Notes: a model not told the origin generated them from the sequence alone. 64,000 nt of DNA from Mucilaginibacter gracilis (GCF_003633615.1 NZ_RBKU01000001.1:3100001-3164000), one strand, 5' to 3'. Counted from the first letter of the stretch, positions 43,566-53,390 are shown. Made by a program: numbers and translations.

Positions 43566-44915
43566 ATGGTTGCCAAGCAAGCACAACAATTAAAAAAGGT
43601 TTTACGCCCTGTGCATTTGTGGGCCATAGCGGTTGGCCTGGTCATATCCGGCGAATATTTTGGTTGGAACTACGGCTGGGGAGTAGCCGGTACCATTGGC
43701 TTTTTAATAGCCACCGTTATTATCACGCTCATGTACGTTACCTTTGTGTTTAGTTATACCGAGCTAACTACATCTATACCCCACGCCGGTGGTGCTTTTG
43801 CCTATGCATACCGCGCTATGGGGCCAATAGCGGGGCTTATTGCAGGCTACGCTACCCTGGTCGATTTTATATTTGTTACTCCTGCTATAGCCTCTGGTTT
43901 GGGTAGTTATATGCATTTTTTATATCCATCGGTTGGTATATTGCCATCGGCAATGGTTTTCTATGTGCTGTTTATGTGCATCAATATTGCGGGAGTTAAA
44001 GAATCGGCTATATTTTCGTTAATCATATCAATTTTAGCCGTAGCCGAATTATTGCTCTTTATGGGCATCATAGCACCATCATTTAAAACAGAAAACTTCG
44101 TTCACGATGGTATGCCCTTCGGTTGGAATGGCATATTTGCAGCGTTACCTTTTGCAATATGGTTTTATTTAGCCATCGAGGGTGTTGCTATGGTTGCCGA
44201 AGAGGTTAAAGATCCTAAAAAAGACATCCCGAAAGGCTACATATCGGGCATAGCCACATTGGTTTTACTGGCCTTCGGCATTATGATATTAACGGGAGGC
44301 ATTACCAACTGGCATAAACTTAGCAATATTGATTATCCTCTACCCGAAGCAATAGGCACCGTATTGGGCAAAACAAACGGACTAACCAAAATTTTTGCGG
44401 GCATTGGTCTGTTCGGCTTAATAGCATCTTTCCACGGTACAATATTGGCTTACTCCAGGCAGGTATTTGCAATGGCGCGTAGCGGGTATTTGCCCGGGTT
44501 TTTGGCAGTAGTTAGCCCCAAATTTAAAACACCACATTGGGCCATTATTGCTGGTACTATTATTGGCAGCGTAGCCCTGTACTACTGTAAAACCGATCAA
44601 ATTATCATCATATCGGCCTTAGGTGCTATTGTAATGTATGTGATGAGTATGGTAAGCCTGTTTGTTTTACGGGTTAAAGAACCCCTGCTTGAACGACCCT
44701 TTAAGGCACCGTTTTATCCGGTTTTCCCGGCAATTGCATTAATAATAACTTTGGTGTGCATGTATGCAATAGTTGTTAATAACCCAATACTAAGTTTAGT
44801 GTTTTTTGCCGGTATGCTTGTTGTAGTAGCTATATTCGTAGTGATGGGTAAGCACAAGGTAAAAATAACCGGCGAACACCTATTGCAAAAGTCCGAATTA
44901 TTAACGGAGGACTGA
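43566..44915 (+). CDS. eat: Ethanolamine permease
   Basis: A 449-residue APC-superfamily transporter with 12 helices. The N-terminus LRPVHLWAIAVGLVISGEYFGWNYGWG and the segments PHAGGAFAYAYRAMGPIAGLIAGYATLVDFIFVTPAIA and EGVAMVAEEVKDPKKDIPKGYISG match the ethanolamine permease group. Six bases upstream of eutB, so the three genes form one catabolic operon for uptake and cleavage of ethanolamine. Confidence 0.9.
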   Translation: MVAKQAQQLKKVLRPVHLWAIAVGLVISGEYFGWNYGWGVAGTIGFLIATVIITLMYVTFVFSYTELTTSIPHAGGAFAYAYRAMGPIAGLIAGYATLVDFIFVTPAIASGLGSYMHFLYPSVGILPSAMVFYVLFMCINIAGVKESAIFSLIISILAVAELLLFMGIIAPSFKTENFVHDGMPFGWNGIFAALPFAIWFYLAIEGVAMVAEEVKDPKKDIPKGYISGIATLVLLAFGIMILTGGITNWHKLSNIDYPLPEAIGTVLGKTNGLTKIFAGIGLFGLIASFHGTILAYSRQVFAMARSGYLPGFLAVVSPKFKTPHWAIIAGTIIGSVALYYCKTDQIIIISALGAIVMYVMSMVSLFVLRVKEPLLERPFKAPFYPVFPAIALIITLVCMYAIVVNNPILSLVFFAGMLVVVAIFVVMGKHKVKITGEHLLQKSELLTED

Positions 44916-44921
44916 TTAACT

Positions 44922-46310
44922 ATGGCTTATCAGCACACCATAAAAAATAGGGTTTATAAGTTTCAAAACCTTAAAACCTTATTAGCAAAAGCATCGCCAT
45001 ATCGCTCCGGCGATGCACTGGCGGGAGTGAATGCTGATAGCTATGAGGAGCGGGTTGCGGCCCAGATTACGTTGGCCGATGTACCGCTCAAAGTTTTTTT
45101 AAATGAGGTTATTATTCCCTACGAAACCGACGAAGTTACGCGGCTCATCATAGATACCCACAGTTTACCTTCGTTTACCCCGATAAGCCATTTAACAGTG
45201 GGCCAATTGCGCGATTGGCTTTTGGCCGAAGAAACTACTACCCAGGTTTTACATAGCCTTGCGCCAGGCATTACGCCCGAAATGGCCGCCGCCGTATCTA
45301 AGCTAATGCGCAATCAGGATTTAATTGCTGTTGCCAAAAAGTGCGAGGTGGTTACCAGATTTCGCAATACTATAGGTTTGCACGGGCATTTTTCAACCCG
45401 CCTGCAACCAAATCACCCTACCGATGATGTTAAGGGCATTGCAGCCAGTATGATAGACGGTTTGCTGTATGGCAGTGGTGATGCCGTAATAGGCATTAAC
45501 CCGGCTACCGATAGCCCCAGCGCGGTTATAAGGCTGCTTAATTTAATTGATACGTTAAGGCAGCAGTTTAGTATCCCAACACAATCATGCGTGTTGTGCC
45601 ACCTTACTACTACTTTGCAAATTATTAATCAGGGTGCGCCGGTTGATCTTACTTTTCAATCTATTGGCGGTACCGAAAAAACCAATACCAGTTTTGGCAT
45701 TAGCTTGTCGCTGATTGAGGAGGCTTACCAGGCAACTTTATCCCTGCAAAGGGGAACAGTTGGCCATAATGTAATGTATTTTGAAACCGGACAAGGTAGT
45801 TCGCTTTCCGCGAATGCACATCACGGGGCCGACCAGCAAACCTGCGAAACGCGCGCTTATGCCGTGGCCCGTAAATTTAACCCGCTATTGGTAAATACCG
45901 TTGTTGGTTTTATTGGCCCCGAATATTTGTACGATGGTAAGCAAATTATCCGCGCCGCGCTCGAAGATCATTTTTGTGGTAAACTGATGGGCCTGCCTAT
46001 GGGTGTTGATGTGTGTTATACCAACCACGCCGAGGCCGACCAGGATGATATGGATAACCTGCTCACCTTATTAGGTGTTGCGGGTTGCAATTTTGTAATG
46101 GGCATTCCCGGGTCGGATGATATTATGCTTAATTACCAGTCAACCTCGTTTCACGATGCTTTGTACCTGCGCAAGGTATTGGGTTTAAGGCCAGCACCCG
46201 AGTTTGAAGATTGGCTTATTGGCCAGGGTATTTTTGATAAAGACGGATTGCTGCATCAGCACACTTCGTTAAAAAATTTGCTTCACAATAGTTCGTCATG
46301 GCTGAAATAG
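44922..46310 (+). CDS. eutB: Ethanolamine ammonia-lyase large subunit
   Basis: A 462-residue catalytic subunit of the adenosylcobalamin-dependent lyase that splits ethanolamine to acetaldehyde and ammonia. The barrel segments GLHGHFSTRLQPNHPTDDVKGIAAS, FQSIGGTEKTNTSFGISL, VGHNVMYFETGQGSSLSANAHHGADQQTCETRAYA and GLPMGVDVCYTNHAEADQDDM hold the substrate- and B12-facing residues. Length is normal. eutC overlaps its end by 13 bases. No microcompartment gene is nearby. Confidence 0.95.
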   Translation: MAYQHTIKNRVYKFQNLKTLLAKASPYRSGDALAGVNADSYEERVAAQITLADVPLKVFLNEVIIPYETDEVTRLIIDTHSLPSFTPISHLTVGQLRDWLLAEETTTQVLHSLAPGITPEMAAAVSKLMRNQDLIAVAKKCEVVTRFRNTIGLHGHFSTRLQPNHPTDDVKGIAASMIDGLLYGSGDAVIGINPATDSPSAVIRLLNLIDTLRQQFSIPTQSCVLCHLTTTLQIINQGAPVDLTFQSIGGTEKTNTSFGISLSLIEEAYQATLSLQRGTVGHNVMYFETGQGSSLSANAHHGADQQTCETRAYAVARKFNPLLVNTVVGFIGPEYLYDGKQIIRAALEDHFCGKLMGLPMGVDVCYTNHAEADQDDMDNLLTLLGVAGCNFVMGIPGSDDIMLNYQSTSFHDALYLRKVLGLRPAPEFEDWLIGQGIFDKDGLLHQHTSLKNLLHNSSSWLK

Positions 46311-47068
46311 AAAAACCGGACAGAGCAGGTAACGACGATATGTGGTTTTCGTTACGCGAGTTTACCGCTGCGCGAATTGCCATTGGCCGTACCGGGAACA
46401 GCATCCCCTTGAGCGAACTGCTCGATTTTAAACTGGCTCATGCCCACGCCCGCGATGCCGTATATTCTACTTTAGATGTGGAGGGAATTGCAAAAAATAT
46501 TCAGCAATTTAAGTTGCCTGTATTTACGCTGCATAGCAGGGCAGCAAGCCGCGCTAAGTATTTAACACGGCCCGATTATGGCCGCACGCTTAATGATGAA
46601 TCGATTGAAGAGCTAACCACTTACAACGGTCTTGAAACAGATGTAGCAATAGTTATTGCCGATGGCTTATCGGCTATGGCGGTTAACCAGTTTGCGGTTG
46701 AGCTACTACAATACCTTGTACCCAAATTAACTGGTGCAGGGCTTAAACTTGCCCCCATAAGCCTGGTTGAGCAAGGCCGTGTAGCCATAGCCGACGAGAT
46801 TGGCTTTGCGTTTAACACCAACCTATCGTTGATATTGATAGGGGAGCGCCCCGGCCTGAGTTCGCCGGATAGCATGGGTGCTTACCTAACCTACAAACCT
46901 CAGCATGGACTAACCGATGAGAGCCGAAATTGCATCTCTAACATCCGGCCCGACGGACTGGCTCCCGCAGCAGCGGCAGATAAAATATTTTACCTGATTA
47001 ACGAAGCACTGAAAAGGAAGCTAACCGGTGTCGACCTGAAAGATAATCACGGTTTGCTTGGCGAGTAA
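46298..47068 (+). CDS. eutC: Ethanolamine ammonia-lyase small subunit
   Basis: A 256-residue partner of EutB that completes the B12-binding site. It contains FTAARIAIGRTGNSIPLSELLDFKLAHAHARDAVY, YLTRPDYGRTLNDES and IADEIGFAFNTNLSLILIGERPGLSSPDSMGAYLTYKP. The start is the ATG that overlaps eutB by 13 bases. Neither EutA (reactivating factor) nor an acetaldehyde dehydrogenase follows, so both must be elsewhere or absent. Confidence 0.95.
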   Translation: MAEIEKPDRAGNDDMWFSLREFTAARIAIGRTGNSIPLSELLDFKLAHAHARDAVYSTLDVEGIAKNIQQFKLPVFTLHSRAASRAKYLTRPDYGRTLNDESIEELTTYNGLETDVAIVIADGLSAMAVNQFAVELLQYLVPKLTGAGLKLAPISLVEQGRVAIADEIGFAFNTNLSLILIGERPGLSSPDSMGAYLTYKPQHGLTDESRNCISNIRPDGLAPAAAADKIFYLINEALKRKLTGVDLKDNHGLLGE

Positions 47069-47071
47069 TAA

Positions 47072-47190
47072 CTACTGTCATGTTAATGGTCTTTAGCCCC
47101 AAGTCTTAAGTTCTAAGTCAAAAAAGAATGTCTGAAAAAGACCATAATCTAACTTTTGACTCAAGGCTCAAGACTTCTGGCTCAAGACTA
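47072..47190. repeat. AGTC-word array between eutC and Dabb gene
   Basis: Begins four bases after the eutC stop with AACTACTGTCATGTTAAT. The core (47088-47125) is nearly identical, in reverse orientation, to 58234-58271. Words CCCAAGTCTTAAGTTC, TAAGTCAAAAAA and, farther on, GACTCAAGGCTCAAGACT make a loose inverted repeat. It ends directly before the -7 element of the Dabb gene. Confidence 0.85.
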
Positions 47191-47191
47191 C

Positions 47192-47199
47192 TATATTTG
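47192..47199 (+). promoter_or_regulatory. Putative -7 promoter element of Dabb gene (TATATTTG)
   Basis: Exact TAnnTTTG match ending five bases before the ATG, so the transcript is probably leaderless. Confidence 0.6.
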
Positions 47200-47203
47200 C
47201 CGA

Positions 47204-47500
47204 ATGATAGCACACCACGTATTATTTTGGCTTAAAGCCGATACCACCGACGAACAAAAAGCAGCATTCCGCAGCAGCTTAGAAACTTTAAAAGGCGTAG
47301 AAACTGTTAAAAATATTCACATTGGCACACCTGCACCTATTGAGCGGTCTGTTGTAGATACTACATATACCTTTAGTTTGATCTTGTTTTTTGAAGATTT
47401 AGCCGAGCACGATGTTTACCAGGTACATCCCTTACACAAAGCATTTTTAGATGAGTTCAGGGTGTTTTTTGATAAGGTTGTTATTTATGATGCGGAGTAG
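47204..47500 (+). CDS. Dabb (stress-responsive A/B barrel) domain protein
   Basis: A 98-residue single-domain protein: MIAHHVLFWLKADTT, then GVETVKNIHIGTPAP and a C-terminal HPLHKAFLDEFRVFFDKVVIYD, the dimeric ferredoxin-like alpha/beta barrel pattern. Family members range from plant stress proteins to small enzymes, and the activity here is unknown. I start it at the ATG after the promoter element rather than at an upstream TTG inside the repeat. Its last 20 bases overlap the convergent MORN-type gene. Confidence 0.9.
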   Translation: MIAHHVLFWLKADTTDEQKAAFRSSLETLKGVETVKNIHIGTPAPIERSVVDTTYTFSLILFFEDLAEHDVYQVHPLHKAFLDEFRVFFDKVVIYDAE

Positions 47501-48344
47501 GTTCGTTACCCGTTTTTAGTTCGGTAGCAATTAGCTTATCGTGTTTCCAGGTTTCTATTTTGATGATCTTGCCCTGCTCGTTGCAATAGTAATGCTTGCC
47601 TTCTGCATAATCATTTTTGAACACGCCTTCAAATTTAAAGTTGCCGTTTTCATAGTAATCATGAAACATGCCATCTTTTCTGTTAACCTTATATTCGCCT
47701 ACATATTTGAAAAAGCCGTTGGGCCAATATTCTATGTAAGAGCCATCTAAGTCGTTATGGTTATTAAGGTGTTTAACGCATTTTAATTCGCCGGTTTTGT
47801 AATATTCGTGAACAACATCGGCATAAATAAGACCGGCCGACCCATCCTTGTCTTTAATGGTGATGTAAGTGCGCATCAAAAACGACTCTAAAATTCCATT
47901 ATTGTATTCCTGTCTTTGTATCAGGTTACCCGCGTTATAAAATTTGTTTTCCTCGATTTTGCCGGTAGTGTCGTATGAAAGATATTGACCTACTTGAATG
48001 TTGCCAAAATAGTTTGCAGTTTCACTAAGTTTGCCGTTCTTGTCATACCACTTCCACAAACCATTCATAATTCCAGCAGATGGTTTGCTGGTATCTGCTC
48101 GAAAACCACAAGTGCTTTTAATAATATAAACTGAACTTGTTTTGTAGTACTGTTTTTTATAGGTACCCTCCATCCATTTATTACCGTTTTCGTAATATTC
48201 GATATAGGTGCTATCTAAAACACCATCTTTTACAAAACCTTCATATTTAACCTTACCACTTGGATAATATTTAACTATCTTTTGCTGCGCGTGGATTGCA
48301 AAGCAGGTTGTTAGTAAGCATATTATAAATGCCGTGGTTTTCAT
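47481..48344 (-). CDS. Secreted MORN-repeat variant protein (YwqK-like)
   Basis: A 287-residue protein with a signal peptide ending in IHAQ. It consists of about seven MORN_2-type repeats: YYPSGKVKYEG, YYENGNKWMEG, YDKNGKLSET, YYKTGELKCV, YWPNGFFKYVG, YYENGNFKFEG and YCNEQGKIIKIET. Between repeats 2 and 3 sits an insert with a Cys. Databases often label such proteins 'YwqK antitoxin', but no toxin gene is nearby and this copy is exported, so that label should not be taken over. Probably periplasmic or surface-bound; role unknown. Confidence 0.83.
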   Translation of the reverse strand: MKTTAFIICLLTTCFAIHAQQKIVKYYPSGKVKYEGFVKDGVLDSTYIEYYENGNKWMEGTYKKQYYKTSSVYIIKSTCGFRADTSKPSAGIMNGLWKWYDKNGKLSETANYFGNIQVGQYLSYDTTGKIEENKFYNAGNLIQRQEYNNGILESFLMRTYITIKDKDGSAGLIYADVVHEYYKTGELKCVKHLNNHNDLDGSYIEYWPNGFFKYVGEYKVNRKDGMFHDYYENGNFKFEGVFKNDYAEGKHYYCNEQGKIIKIETWKHDKLIATELKTGNEPTPHHK

Positions 48345-48362
48345 AACATGACTATAAGTTAA

Positions 48363-49040
48363 TCAGGCCGACAAAAAAGGCTCCAACCGTTTCACGGCAA
48401 AAGTCAGTTGCTCCTCAGGTGTCAGATCGGTATTATCTAAAATGATAGCATCATGGGCGCGGGTTAGTGGGCTTTCGGCGCGGGTAGTATCCTGGTAATC
48501 GCGGTGGGCAAGGTTATCAAAAACGTCTTCTAAACTTAAGCCGGGGTTTTTGGCTGTGAGTTCTTTAAAGCGGCGCTGGGCGCGAACGAGTGGGTCGGCA
48601 GTCATAAATAGTTTGAGTTGGGCATCGGGGAAAACCACGGTGCCTATGTCGCGGCCATCCATTACAATGTTTTTTGATTTGGCCATGCGTTGCTGCTGTT
48701 TTACCATTTCAACACGAACGGCGTGAATGGCGGCTACTGCACTCACCTTATCGGCCACATGCATCTGGCGTATCTCGTCAGATACTTCTTCGTCGTTAAG
48801 CATAATATGGGTTTCGTAATCGCGCGAGTGAAAGTTAAGGTGTATAGCCTGCAAAGCTGTGGTTATTTGGCTTTCATCTTTTAAATCAATATCATTGCGC
48901 AAAAAATACAAAGTAACTGCACGGTACATTGCACCGCTATCAATATAAATAAAGTGAAGTTTTTTGGCTAATGCTTTAGCTAAAGTGCTTTTTCCGCAAC
49001 TTGAATATCCGTCAATGGCAACAACAATGTTTTTACTCAT
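48363..49040 (-). CDS. cmk: Cytidylate kinase
   Basis: A 225-residue nucleoside monophosphate kinase that phosphorylates CMP and dCMP. P-loop GYSSCGKSTLAKALAKKL near residues 10-27, YIDSGAMYRAVTLYFL, the CMP-binding insert and VMDGRDIGTVVFPDAQLKLFMTADP with ARAQRRFKEL. I chose MSKNIVVAIDG as the start: the longer frame reads through the divergent arfB start region, and a -7 element lies nine bases before this ATG. It is divergent from arfB with a 27-base gap. Confidence 0.95.
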   Translation of the reverse strand: MSKNIVVAIDGYSSCGKSTLAKALAKKLHFIYIDSGAMYRAVTLYFLRNDIDLKDESQITTALQAIHLNFHSRDYETHIMLNDEEVSDEIRQMHVADKVSAVAAIHAVRVEMVKQQQRMAKSKNIVMDGRDIGTVVFPDAQLKLFMTADPLVRAQRRFKELTAKNPGLSLEDVFDNLAHRDYQDTTRAESPLTRAHDAIILDNTDLTPEEQLTFAVKRLEPFLSA

Positions 49041-49048
49041 ACAGGAAA

Positions 49049-49056
49049 CAAATTTA
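49049..49056 (-). promoter_or_regulatory. Putative -7 promoter element of cmk (TAAATTTG)
   Basis: Exact TAnnTTTG match on the minus strand, nine bases before the cmk ATG. The 27-base gap to the divergent arfB start means the two promoters must overlap each other's coding regions. Confidence 0.55.
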
Positions 49057-49067
49057 CAATTTTTGAG

Positions 49068-49481
49068 ATGACTTTCACTAAAACCGACCTGCAAACTAAC
49101 GTTCATTATAAAACTTCGCGCAGTGGAGGTAAGGGCGGCCAAAATGTAAACAAGGTTTCGAGCAAGGTAGAATTGCTGTTCTCCATTGCCGATTCGCAGC
49201 TTTTTAACGATGATGAAAAGCTATTACTCAACACCCGCCTACAATCGCGCTTAAACAAGGATGGCTTTTTGCAAGTAGTTTGCGACGAGGAACGCAGCCA
49301 ATACCTTAACAAAGAAATAGCCCTGGATAAACTGGTGGATATATTAGTAAAGGCCCTGCATCAGCCCAAAAAGCGCAAAGCCAGCAAGCCTTCAAAAGCC
49401 TCAAAACTTGCCCGGTTAGACGATAAAAGGCGCGCAGCATTGAAGAAGATAAACCGAGGTAAAAGAGACTTTAATGATTGA
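49068..49481 (+). CDS. arfB: Peptidyl-tRNA hydrolase ArfB (ribosome rescue)
   Basis: A 137-residue release-factor-like protein. The GGQ motif lies in SRSGGKGGQNVNKVSSKVEL at about residues 18-37, without the codon-recognition domain of RF1/RF2. The C-terminal tail is strongly basic (KKRKASKPSKASKLARLDDKRR), as needed to enter the empty mRNA channel of stalled ribosomes. It rescues non-stop complexes. It is a single gene, divergent from cmk. Confidence 0.93.
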   Translation: MTFTKTDLQTNVHYKTSRSGGKGGQNVNKVSSKVELLFSIADSQLFNDDEKLLLNTRLQSRLNKDGFLQVVCDEERSQYLNKEIALDKLVDILVKALHQPKKRKASKPSKASKLARLDDKRRAALKKINRGKRDFND

Positions 49482-49509
49482 AGCTCATAATTGGTTATTA
49501 TCAGTAACC

Positions 49510-49638
49510 AATCAGCGAAATCAAACCAATCAATAAAAAATCAACGGTCAAAATAAACCAAAGTAAAAGAGCCCTTACCGCTTAAAATAAACGTAATCAG
49601 CGAAATCAAACCAATCAATAAAAAAATCAACGGTCAAA
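49510..49638. repeat. Direct repeat of about 43 bases between convergent arfB and lpxR-type genes
   Basis: AATCAGCGAAATCAAACC-AATCAATAAAAAA-TCAACGGTCAAAA occurs at about 49510-49552 and again, with one added A, at about 49595-49638. The stop codon of the minus-strand LpxR-like gene (49634-49636) lies inside the second copy. Similar ATCA words precede thrS. Confidence 0.8.
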
Positions 49639-50599
49639 AACGGTACATGCCACTTACTGACCCCCACTGGTGGCCCGAATGTTTTTCCACCATCTCTTTA
49701 TCTTCCCGTGTTTCAAATATCACCGAAAGGTCAAACACCCAATGTTTTTTTACAAACGAACCGCCAACCTGCTGGCTAAATACTACGGGGTTAGGTGTTA
49801 GTGTTACCTCTTCGTCGCCATGCGTTTTTTCAAACAGGCCGCCTTGTATGGTTGCATCATAAGCTACCAGGTTAAGCATTGGTTTATAATAAAAAAATAA
49901 TTCGCTGTTGTGTAAAGGTTTTATGTTGGTGTTTTGGGTTACTGTGCTTGTTGTGCTGATAGAATTAAAAAGCTGATTAAACCTACCTAAACGGGCCGTA
50001 AACCCAAGCCCTGCGCCCGTTATGCCTGTGCCTGCATTAAGGTAACTGTTAAACAAAAGGTCGGCACTGGTGCCACGGGTTAAAAGGCGGTTGTATTCGG
50101 CGGCCAAATTTAACTGAACAGCATTTTGTATTTGGTACTCCCAACCCGTAGGGTGGTAAAAGCCGAATGTGTTGTGTATTAAATTTTGTATTTGCTCGGC
50201 ATAAGCGTTGGGGCCAATAATGCCAGCACGTACCTGTAGTTTAAGGTTACTTTCGTTTTTGTAAAGCAAATTTAAGTTTGTGCCAATATAAAGATAGCCG
50301 GCAAAAGGCCTGTCGACAAATATGGCTGCCGGGATGGCTCCGGTTTGAGGGGTATAAATTTTTTGCCCTAGTTCAAAACCCAGTACCTTATTTTGCAATG
50401 ATGAGCTATCGGCAACTTTTAGCGCATGGCGAAAGTAGCCAAAGTTACCCGCCGTATAATACCTGTCGGATCGTTGCGCCAAAAAGCCATCATTATCGCT
50501 TTGGATGCCAACCTCATTTTTATAAAAGTTGCTTTGTGCAAAAGTTGTGCTTAACAGCACAAAAGGAGATATAACCAGGAAAAGTATAAATTTCATCAT
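49634..50599 (-). CDS. Lipid A deacylase LpxR family protein
   Basis: A 321-residue outer-membrane protein. Signal peptide to TTFAQ, then EVGIQSDNDGFLAQRSDRYYTAG (Asn36-Asp37 and DRYYTAG at 45-51), the N-terminal signature of LpxR, which removes the 3'-acyloxyacyl chain of lipid A. Barrel strands follow; PFAGYLYIGTNLNLLYKN and the conserved GxxxP region IGPNAYAEQIQNLIHNTFGF contain the likely catalytic His (HNTFG). It ends in a Phe (SGMYRF), normal for barrels. I start at MMKFILFLVIS. Activity is an inference from the family; in Bacteroidota it would remodel lipid A. Confidence 0.85.
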   Translation of the reverse strand: MMKFILFLVISPFVLLSTTFAQSNFYKNEVGIQSDNDGFLAQRSDRYYTAGNFGYFRHALKVADSSSLQNKVLGFELGQKIYTPQTGAIPAAIFVDRPFAGYLYIGTNLNLLYKNESNLKLQVRAGIIGPNAYAEQIQNLIHNTFGFYHPTGWEYQIQNAVQLNLAAEYNRLLTRGTSADLLFNSYLNAGTGITGAGLGFTARLGRFNQLFNSISTTSTVTQNTNIKPLHNSELFFYYKPMLNLVAYDATIQGGLFEKTHGDEEVTLTPNPVVFSQQVGGSFVKKHWVFDLSVIFETREDKEMVEKHSGHQWGSVSGMYRF

Positions 50600-50618
50600 T
50601 ATAATTGGTGTACAAAAG

Positions 50619-50650
50619 TACAAAAGCCGGTTAATTATCCGGCTTTTGTA
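50619..50650 (-). terminator. Stem-loop terminator after lon
   Basis: A perfect 12-bp stem (TACAAAAGCCGG with its complement) across an 8-base AT loop, with T-rich sequence at the end of the stem. It lies between the lon stop and the LpxR-like gene start. Confidence 0.8.
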
Positions 50651-50682
50651 TGGTTTTTGAAAAAAAAAATGATAAAACGGTG

Positions 50683-53157
50683 TTAATTTAAAACCGGCTT
50701 CAAATCTTCTTTTACGGTTAAATCTAAAGGGTCTTTCACCTGTTGTTTTAGCAGGGCCATGTCAATCACCTCGCGCATTTCTCTTACGTAGTAAAACTGG
50801 AGGTCTTTAATGTAATCTTCTTTGATCTCTAAAATGTCTTTTTCGTTTGCTTTGCACAGTATAATCTCTTTAATATTTGCACGTTTAGCAGCCAGTATTT
50901 TTTCTTTAATACCACCTACGGGTAAAACCTTCCCGCGTAAGGTAATTTCGCCGGTCATGGCCAGGTGCGATTTTACTTTGCGTTGCGTAAATGCCGAAGT
51001 TAAGGCCGTAAGCATAGTAATACCAGCCGAAGGCCCGTCTTTAGGTGTAGCGCCTGCCGGTACGTGTACATGCACATCCCATTGCTCAAATAACTTAGGG
51101 TCAATTTTAAAGTAGCTAGCATGTGCCCTTAAATAAGCCAAAGCAATAACTGCCGATTCCTTCATTACATCGCCCAAGCTACCTGTTAAGGTTAGTTTTC
51201 CTCTGCCGGGGCTTAGGCTTGCTTCAATAAATAAAATATCGCCGCCAACCTGTGTCCAGGCCAGGCCGGTTACTACGCCGGCAACTTCATTGTTTTCGTA
51301 CTGATCTTTATCAAAAATAGGAGCCCCTAATATCCGCTCAACATCATCTTTGCTCACGGTTGGGTTATAAGCTTCTTCCATGGCAATGTTTTTGGCAATG
51401 CCACGTACTAACGAGCCAATTTTTTTCTCTAACGCCCTCACGCCCGATTCGCGCGTGTACTCTTCCACAACCTTTTCCAGTACATTGTTTTTCAAGGTAA
51501 CGTCTTTCAGCTTTAAGCCGTGCGCTTCGCGTTGTTTGGGTACCAAGTGTTGTTTGGCTATTTCAATTTTTTCTTCAATGGTATAGCCGTTAACTTCAAT
51601 AATCTCCATCCTATCAAGCAAGGCCGGCTGAATGTTGCTTAACGAGTTTGCTGTAGCGATAAACATTACGTTGGATAGGTCGAAATCCATCTCTACATAA
51701 TGATCGTAAAAAGTGCTGTTTTGCTCAGGATCAAGCACTTCTAACAATGCCGACGATGGGTCGCCGCGGAAATCGTTACCAACTTTGTCTATCTCATCTA
51801 AAATGAATACCGGGTTTGCAGCGCCCGCCTTTTTAAGCGACGATATAATACGGCCCGGCATAGCGCCGATGTAAGTTTTACGGTGGCCGCGTATCTCAGC
51901 TTCATCGCGGATGCCGCCCAACGCCATACGCACATATTTGCGCCCCAAAGCTTTGGCGATAGATTTACCTAACGATGTTTTACCAACACCCGGAGGGCCA
52001 ACCAAACATAATATTGGTGCCTTCATATCATGCTTTAACTTTAATACCGCAAGGTATTCTATAATGCGTTGTTTAACCTTATCAAGGCCAAAATGGTCTT
52101 TATCTAATACTTTTTGGGCGCGTTTTAAATCAAAGTTATCTTTGGTAAACTCGTTCCAGGGGAGGTCGAGCAGTAATTCAAGATAATTGATCTGTACCGA
52201 ATAATCTGCCGCCGCAGGATTGGTACGGGCCAGTTTTTCGAGTTCTTTTTTAAAATGGTCGCCAACCTCTTTTGCCCATTTCTTTTTGGTTGCCCGCTTA
52301 CGCAGATCCTCAATTTCCAGATCGGGAGAGTTACCGCCCAATTCTTCCTGAATGGTTTTTAATTGCTGGTTTAAAAAATAATCGCGTTGTTGCTTATCCA
52401 AATCGGTGCGTACCTTACTTTGTATCTGGTTTTTTAGTTCCAGCATTTGTATTTCAACGGTAAGGTGCTCCAAAATTACGCGGGCGCGGTCGCGCACGTT
52501 ATTTATCTCCAACAATTTTTGCTTGGCACCCATATCAGCATTCATATTTGACGATATGAAGTTGATTAAAAACGTTGTGCTTTCAATATTGCGGATAGCA
52601 ATGCCGGCCTCGCTTGGTATGTTTGGCGAAAGCTGAACAATGCTCATGGCCATATCTTTTATTGATGATATGGTAGCCTTAAACTCTTTATCTTCTTTTG
52701 ATTTTGCTTCCTGGAAAGGTTGAACGGTGGCCTTTATATACGGCTCGCTCTGTATTTCTTCATTCAGCATAAAGCGTTTTTTGCCTTGCAAAATTACGGT
52801 GGTGTTACCATCGGGCATTTGCAGCATTTTTATTATTAGTGCTATAGTACCAACCTGGTTAAGCTGACTAAAAGTGGGGTCTTCAATACCCACATCTTGT
52901 TGCGCAACTACCCCAATCATGCGGTCGCCTTTGTTGGCATCGCGTATCAGTTTAATTGATTTATCGCGGCCAACGGTAATAGGTATTACAACACCCGGAA
53001 ATAAAACTGTATTACGCAACGGCAATATTGGCAGTACCTCGGGCAGTTGCTCATTATTCATTTCTTCCTCATCTTCACTGGACATGAGGGGGAAAAACTC
53101 AGAATCTTCGTTTATAATTGGTAAGGTATTCTTAAAATCAAATGGATCAAAACTCAT
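50683..53157 (-). CDS. lon: Endopeptidase La (Lon protease)
   Basis: An 824-residue ATP-dependent serine protease. LON N-terminal domain at about residues 38-235 ([21 protein letters not shown]), AAA+ module with Walker [19 protein letters not shown] and Walker [13 protein letters not shown], and the C-terminal protease domain with the catalytic Ser in [10 protein letters not shown] and Lys in [13 protein letters not shown]. An acidic stretch of about 35 residues precedes the LON domain, slightly longer than in E. coli. Degrades misfolded and regulatory proteins in the cytoplasm. Transcribed alone. Confidence 0.97.
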   Translation of the reverse strand: MSFDPFDFKNTLPIINEDSEFFPLMSSEDEEEMNNEQLPEVLPILPLRNTVLFPGVVIPITVGRDKSIKLIRDANKGDRMIGVVAQQDVGIEDPTFSQLNQVGTIALIIKMLQMPDGNTTVILQGKKRFMLNEEIQSEPYIKATVQPFQEAKSKEDKEFKATISSIKDMAMSIVQLSPNIPSEAGIAIRNIESTTFLINFISSNMNADMGAKQKLLEINNVRDRARVILEHLTVEIQMLELKNQIQSKVRTDLDKQQRDYFLNQQLKTIQEELGGNSPDLEIEDLRKRATKKKWAKEVGDHFKKELEKLARTNPAAADYSVQINYLELLLDLPWNEFTKDNFDLKRAQKVLDKDHFGLDKVKQRIIEYLAVLKLKHDMKAPILCLVGPPGVGKTSLGKSIAKALGRKYVRMALGGIRDEAEIRGHRKTYIGAMPGRIISSLKKAGAANPVFILDEIDKVGNDFRGDPSSALLEVLDPEQNSTFYDHYVEMDFDLSNVMFIATANSLSNIQPALLDRMEIIEVNGYTIEEKIEIAKQHLVPKQREAHGLKLKDVTLKNNVLEKVVEEYTRESGVRALEKKIGSLVRGIAKNIAMEEAYNPTVSKDDVERILGAPIFDKDQYENNEVAGVVTGLAWTQVGGDILFIEASLSPGRGKLTLTGSLGDVMKESAVIALAYLRAHASYFKIDPKLFEQWDVHVHVPAGATPKDGPSAGITMLTALTSAFTQRKVKSHLAMTGEITLRGKVLPVGGIKEKILAAKRANIKEIILCKANEKDILEIKEDYIKDLQFYYVREMREVIDMALLKQQVKDPLDLTVKEDLKPVLN

Positions 53158-53390
53158 GGAGTGTCCTTTATAAATGTAAATAACGTCAAGTTGTCAGCCT
53201 GTTTTACAAAAACAGGTTAATATAAGCAGTTTTTAATTAATCAATGCTTAGTTGCCTTATGTTTCAAGAGCTATGCCAAGCTTTTCACAAAGGTGCAATT
53301 AAATTGTAATTAATTATTTATGGTGTTTGTATAATAAAATGTTACAATTGTAGTTTATAATATTAATCTCAAAATGTATTTTCGTTTCTA

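Noticed and set aside
47481-48344. Toxin-antitoxin 'YwqK antitoxin'
   Set aside because: The protein is exported and repeat-based; no toxin gene adjoins it. The label is an annotation habit for MORN_2 repeats.
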